Below, piece after piece: positions 59,336 to 64,000 of a DNA stretch of 64,000 nt (its first letter is position 1; each line of letters opens with the position of its first letter). This DNA is from Suillus spraguei (Eukaryota; Basidiomycota; Agaricomycetes; Boletales; Suillaceae). A program made the translations under genes and the position numbers. Where the stretch lies: NCBI GenBank assembly GCA_016800925.1, contig JABCPU010000016.1, positions 310,001 through 374,000 of the forward strand, given 5' to 3'. The notes beneath the pieces are model-generated. The model searched no databases and was not told the origin of the DNA. It saw nothing but the letters and a program-made list of their open reading frames with translations.

Positions 59336-61869
59336 TTAATTACTAGGGTCAGCATTTGCTGGGAAAGAATATGCAGGGTATACATACGGTGGGTCTGTAT
59401 CGTCCGCATCGTGCATACTTTGTAAGCCATTTTGCTCAATGTCTTTTGAGACAACCCGGAACGCGTCCTTGGCGCTGCGTGTATCAGCAGAAACGAGTTT
59501 CCCCTCATAGTAGGCAGCCATGGAAAGAACACGGGACAGGGCTTTGGACACGCTGTCAGAGCGCAGCAGGGCCCCACGGTTCACGGAGGTAGGTTGTCCT
59601 AACGATTGTAAAAGCAGCGTTTGTTTCCTAATCACCGCGGAGGAGCGGACAACTTCATACTGAAAGACTCCTGTGAATTTATAACGTTTAACGATTTTCA
59701 TCGACTTACGACAAACTCATGAACAGCGGTGGGTGTGGGCAAAAATAGGTCTGCTGTACGCAACGCAAGGTCAAGTAGCCGGATACTCTGTCAATTACAG
59801 TCAATTTCACTTCAAATGCGCGTTGAACATCTCATACCTCCTGGACCAGCTGCTCGATGCCTCCGGTGGTCACCAGACTGTCAAGCTTGCCGGAAAGAAA
59901 CCCAAGCAAGTTAACGATAGCCTTCCACAATTCAAGCCAGTCGTATTCTGAGGAAGAATACCGTGTCAGAAATTAAGAATCAGCAATTAGGTAAAATCAC
60001 CTCGCCTAATCGCATTCTTTCCTTCTGCAGATACCATATGACACGATGGCACGTCCAGATACACATACTATCTCACCATCAATAATCAGTCTTGGCGGCG
60101 GACAGGAAATAAACGAAACACACGTAAACGTGTGCACCTCGAGTCGCTTATGTAGATTATGGCGTAGCCACAACACACAACAATCCAGTAGTGCACAGAT
60201 TGGTGCACGCATAGGCGATGGCACCGGAAGGAGCGGAAGTCTCTGCATTCATCTGAGTATTAGTTGTGAAATTGGACGTGTACAAGCAATGACCTGCCGA
60301 CACAGCCTGATGCCTCCTTTGAGGAGGTAGGCTTACAAAAGGCCGACATTATATGCGTGTCTCGGACATCACAAGAAGTGTATTCAGTGTAAGGTTTGCA
60401 TAAGCCAACGTGCGGGGTGACGCCGAAGACGAGGCATGAGTCAACACATAGGATGACAATGAGAGGATGTTATGTGCTAGCGGGGGTACCAGTGTGCTCT
60501 GTTTGCTGTTGGATGACTTAGGTGTCATGTCTACTAGCACTTGCCCAAAAAGGGGGTTGAAGAAAAGGAACTCAAAGACGGGTAGAAGTGTAACAGTCGC
60601 CTCGATGGGTCTATTTGCTCGGTGAGAGGAATGCAATATGATGTTTGATAGTTTTACATACTGAGTCTTGAGGGACTCTCGAGGCAGGTCGAACGGCTGC
60701 ATTGCCAGCGAACGATCGGGTAAGAGTGAGGTGAACAGAGCTCCGACGCTCTTTGTGAACGTGGGGATCGAATCGTCCGAGATTTCTTGGTATGCCCTAC
60801 CACTAGTCAACTAAAAACCCTATGTGAATGTTCAGAAAGGCGCACTTCACAGCAGCATCCAGTGCGAACCCCGCTGCCCAGCAAATCTTGCGCATGAGTT
60901 CTGTGTCTTGCGTCTTGCGTATACGTTGGAGGTATGGATTAAGCTTTGCCGCATCAGATTTATGAAAATTCGCCAGAATAGAGAGGAGGAGTGATGCTTC
61001 AAAAGTAAAGCGTTGGGTATCTGGGGATGTGATGACCTGTCGCAAACAAGCATCATTGCTTAGGACCGATGACAAAACCGTGAAACAGTAATCTGCACCT
61101 TAGCGATGCAAGGGAAGAGGTCTCGGCGCAAGAAATATGCGCCGGGGCTCAACTGGCTGATACTACACGTGAAGAGAACAGCCAGTTGAAGAACCTGATG
61201 TCGAAGAGCCTCTAAATAACGTCAGTCAAACATGTCCACATCAATCGTTATCAAAGCGCACCAGGAGCATCACCATCATCAAGTACATCTGCAATCATCC
61301 CAACAAACTCCTACATGTGCTAGTGAGTTTATAGTGGAGATGAAGGTTTCACGTCGGCCGTACCATGAACACCCTGTCAGCCTCGTTCACTTTGTTAGCA
61401 AAGATTTCCATCACCTCCCAGCCTGCTAGGTTCTTGGCGAGCACAGTGCGCAACATGATAGAGAGCGTGTCGATAGCGTGGGCGCGGGTCTCTTTGCCCT
61501 TGCGGTCAGCCGCAAATACGATGCAGACAGTAAAGAGAGCATGGAGTACGAGCTACTGGCGGGGATTGGTCTGTCAGTACCTGGATGTTGGACAATGTGG
61601 ATAACAGACCTTGTGTGAACTGAGGCACTCGTCCTTAGGAAGTGTAGATAGAAGACGCGTTAGAAAGGCACGGTCAGGCTCCAGGGACAACAGCTCTTGC
61701 CAGAAGCGCTGTTCATCGTGTCCAGGAGAGATTTGTGCTGGACTGAGACCCTGTATGCCAAGTCAGGACTTTCAGGTCATAGTAGTCAGTGTTCGCTTGC
61801 CTGGAATAGTTTATTGATGACAGTCACATATCTCGAGTTCATGAGCCCAGAGCTTCGCGGTGTATTCAT
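59336..61869 (-). CDS. ARMH3: ARMH3/C10orf76-like armadillo protein (DUF1741)
   Basis: Members of this family act at the Golgi; the human protein binds PI4KB and GBF1. Characteristic pieces are GHDEQRFWQELLSLEPD, KNLAGWEVMEIFANKV, QLSPGAYFLRRDLFPCIAK, FTFEASLLLSILANFHKSDA, MRKICWAAGFALDAAVK, AYQEISDDSIPTFTKSVG, VLLPVF-like LLPVFEFLFFNPLFGQVL, and EYDWLELWKAIVNLLGFL. The stop TAA is at 59338-59336. Start chosen: ATG at 61869 (MNTPRSSGLM). The first intron (61751-61800, 50 nt) appears to be GC-AG, joining NKLFQ to GLSPAQISPG. About ten introns follow. I found no frameshift here, unlike the neighbouring GCV2. Confidence 0.82.
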
Positions 61870-62020
61870 GAATATTCGTACAATGACGAAAAGTCTGTGA
61901 CCTCTCGCGTCGATAATATACAGTGGTGGTCCTCTAGTGGGTGTCAGCGCCGGCGTGATGCGCAGCTAATTTGATGGACCCTCATATTTTTGCATTTCCT
62001 GGTCATACTAATTTTATGCG

Positions 62021-64000
62021 CTACGGCCTAAACAGCCCATCATACGCTGCATAAACCATTTCAACTATCCAACTCATCAACGTCTCATCTTTCATCCTGA
62101 CGTCTTCCATCATCCTCCTGACGCCCACAAACGCACGTCGGCCCCTCCGCTCGCCCTCCAGCTCGCCTCCAATGTCCTCCACCACATCGTCACCCTCGTC
62201 ATCTTCCACAACACCAGGAAACCCAAAGTGTTCGCCATCCACACGGGGAGCAGTTTCCGTAGTGGCAACAAATGACGAGCGGAAGAGGATACGGATGATG
62301 AGCAATGCAGTAAGTGCAGCCGAAGGAGGATCGGCGACGGGTCGGGTGTAGGATATGTTTGTTTGCCTTGGAGGAGGGGGTTGTCGCTTTGTGGGGTCTG
62401 TGAAGGGGTACGATTCTCCGTCGGTGGTAACGGTGATAGTATCATCTTGAGAAGGATGTTTTGCGGGCGGTTGGGAACTTGAGAGATGGGTGAGGAGGTG
62501 AGGTCGCAATCGTTGTTTAGATGTTGGTGGCAATGGACACGTGGCCCAGAGACATGGCGACTCGGGGTTCTGGGACGACTCCAAATGTTGAAGGAGGTGG
62601 TCGTACAACTCTCCGGGGGACTCAAATGGCGGGGCTGAACACTGGCAGCGCTCCCACAAGCACTTGAAACGAGGAGCAGCTTCCGTATTTTTACGCCTAT
62701 CCACTCCACGCACGACAAAGCGCTGTGGTGGCCCAGGAAGGACCATCGCCTGAGCCTGAGGAAAAACGACATTGACGTTTTTGATCACGTCTGATGCGAC
62801 CAGGACGGGATGGCGATCTGCAAAGGGCGTGAAAGCATCTTTGTAGAGAGTCCAGAAATCGACTTGAGTAAGCTCTCCGTCTGGTGCTGAAACAAACATG
62901 ATTTTCATCCTACAAATAATGACTTTATCATATCATAATACAGCATGTATCACATGTACTCACCACTCGTAACAACGCTGGGGTTCAGGCATAGGAACTA
63001 GGGTCTCGAGCTCCTCTTTGGTAAGGTCATGGACGGGGATCACGACCGTTGTTGCTGGAATGGTGCGAGTGACTGCACTAATATCCAGATTCACGGTCTC
63101 TTCCACCTGTTCAGATAGAAGAAAACTAACAAGCACACGAAGGGTGCTTGGCATGAGAGGATGGTGTAGAAAAGCCTTTACCATTGGCGGGTGTGAAAGA
63201 TGGGCATATAAGAAGTTCAACGAAGCATCTACCAATGCTCGATCGACAAATAAAGGCAAGTAACGTATGGAGGCAGCGAGCGCTGGCGAGTTTGAGTCCA
63301 GGCGACGTATGTTTTGTATGTTAGAAAAAAGTTGAGCCAAAAGGGTCAAAGCTGAGATGATAAGGGATCGATTTGACGAGTGACCTGCAATTTGCAGCAG
63401 AGTGGGGAGGGGGTCTTTCTTGTTCGATGCAGGATCTGGCAGGATAACGCCCAGGGAGATGGCCTGCAGAAGTTCTATTGCGTTGAGAACAAATTCAGCA
63501 TTCATATCCGTGTCTGGATCGAGGTTGGTGAGGGCGTTGAATAGTAGTGGGAGTGTTCGAGGATGATTAGCTAGCTCATATGCATTGGGTTCATTCGTGG
63601 CCGAATTGCGGAGGATAAATATGGATTCTAGGGCATGCCGTCGTTTTCTGTGTTCAGCATCAGGCATAGCAAATAGTCGATGTTGCTCTGCCACTAGGTA
63701 TCCTTCTGTCGCGTACCATTCCGGCCATTCGAACAGTGCGTCTGTTAGACCAGGAATAGTTTTCAAGATAAATTGATCATTTGCACATAATCGATACAGC
63801 CTATCCAGCGCCCATGCAATCTCCGAGTTTATGCCGGAGCGTATCGATAAGACCATACGATTGCTGGGTGTCGCCTCAGTATACCACCCTGAAGACACAT
63901 AAATCAGTGAAATTGACATGCAAACAGGTACCCACTTTCGTAATCATCTGTAACATTTGGTCCGACGCGTTGCGCTGGATGCTGCTGGCCATACTGCCTG
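62021..64000 (-). CDS. RSC9: RSC9/ARID2-like chromatin-remodelling subunit, 5' part outside window
   Basis: RSC9 is a subunit of the RSC (PBAF-type) SWI/SNF remodeller. The visible part is the C-terminal two-thirds. It has helical armadillo-like repeats (EIAWALDRLYRLCANDQFIL, NEPNAYELANHPRTLPLLFN), then an RFX-like winged-helix block (DFWTLYKDAFTPFADRHPVL, then ASDVIKNVNVVFPQAQAM). Cys/His spacing after it suggests zinc fingers (FKCLWERCQCSAPPF, then HLLQHLES; CLWATCPLP, then HLLTHL). Introns lie at about 62909-62962 and 63892-63928. The frame continues to the window edge on the minus strand. The stop TAG is at 62023-62021. Family assignment is by domain order; ARID at the N-terminus, if present, is outside the window. 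Confidence 0.78.

Noticed and set aside
1..64000. CRISPR arrays, insertion sequences, integrases or phage genes
   Set aside because: The window is intron-rich fungal nuclear DNA, with no regularly spaced repeats and no transposase or reverse transcriptase motif.
1..64000. Pheromone receptor or pheromone precursor genes (B mating locus)
   Set aside because: No STE3-like seven-helix receptor or CaaX precursor was seen; the only seven-helix protein is the PTM1-type Golgi protein at 25.8-28.1 kb.

Overview
The window is nuclear DNA from a filamentous basidiomycete, most likely an Agaricomycete. About 24 genes lie close together on both strands. Nearly all are cut by 48-60 nt GT-AG introns, often with very short first exons. 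The gene set is eukaryotic housekeeping: RNA polymerase II RPB2, TFIIIB BDP1, SLA2, SURF1, COG1, SEC61-gamma and glycine decarboxylase. The gene order is that of the Agaricomycete homeodomain (HD, 'A') mating-type region. I saw no transposon, CRISPR array, rRNA or viral gene. The exact species cannot be told from the sequence. All multi-exon coordinates are outer limits of the coding region; exon joins were worked out by eye.

Layout. 0.2-2.6 kb: a Ser/Pro-rich orphan. 3.0-6.75 kb (-): SLA2/HIP1R endocytic adaptor, divergent from SURF1/SHY1 (6.9-7.9 kb). 8.3-9.8 kb: an orphan repeat protein with an apparent frameshift. 10.1-13.3 kb: a coiled-coil protein with C-terminal membrane helices. 13.4-15.3 kb (-): SWC3-like SWR1-complex subunit, divergent from BDP1 (15.4-17.0 kb). 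17.76 kb: tRNA-Phe(GAA). 18.1-22.2 kb: RPB2. 22.6-23.7 kb: REV7 (HORMA). 23.8-25.6 kb (-): SNX4. 25.8-28.1 kb: PTM1-type seven-helix protein. 28.5-31.5 kb: glycogenin. 31.5-32.9 kb: intergenic, with a diverged duplication and a TATA/CRE-type promoter in front of a small Ala/Gln-rich LEA-like gene.

The core is the HD mating-type locus: beta-flanking gene (34.3-35.2 kb, +), HD2 (36.0-37.9 kb, -), HD1 (38.1-40.2 kb, +) and mitochondrial intermediate peptidase MIP (40.5-43.0 kb, -). HD1 and HD2 are divergent across 219 bp. In this mating system, HD1 from one nucleus pairs with HD2 from a different allele to make the regulator of dikaryon development. This HD1 has Ser instead of the normally invariant Asn51 of its recognition helix.

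Right flank: DDT/WHIM-like chromatin protein (-), FAM32A (-), TMEM115 (+), COG1 (+), SEC61-gamma/SSS1 (-), a PPR protein (+), glycine decarboxylase P-protein GCV2 (-), ARMH3/DUF1741 (-) and RSC9-like (-, running off the end). Between 53.9 and 58.8 kb the PPR and GCV2 frames are broken by at least seven single-base deletions, several in homopolymers. That pattern suggests a poorly polished stretch of assembly rather than biology, but it needs checking.
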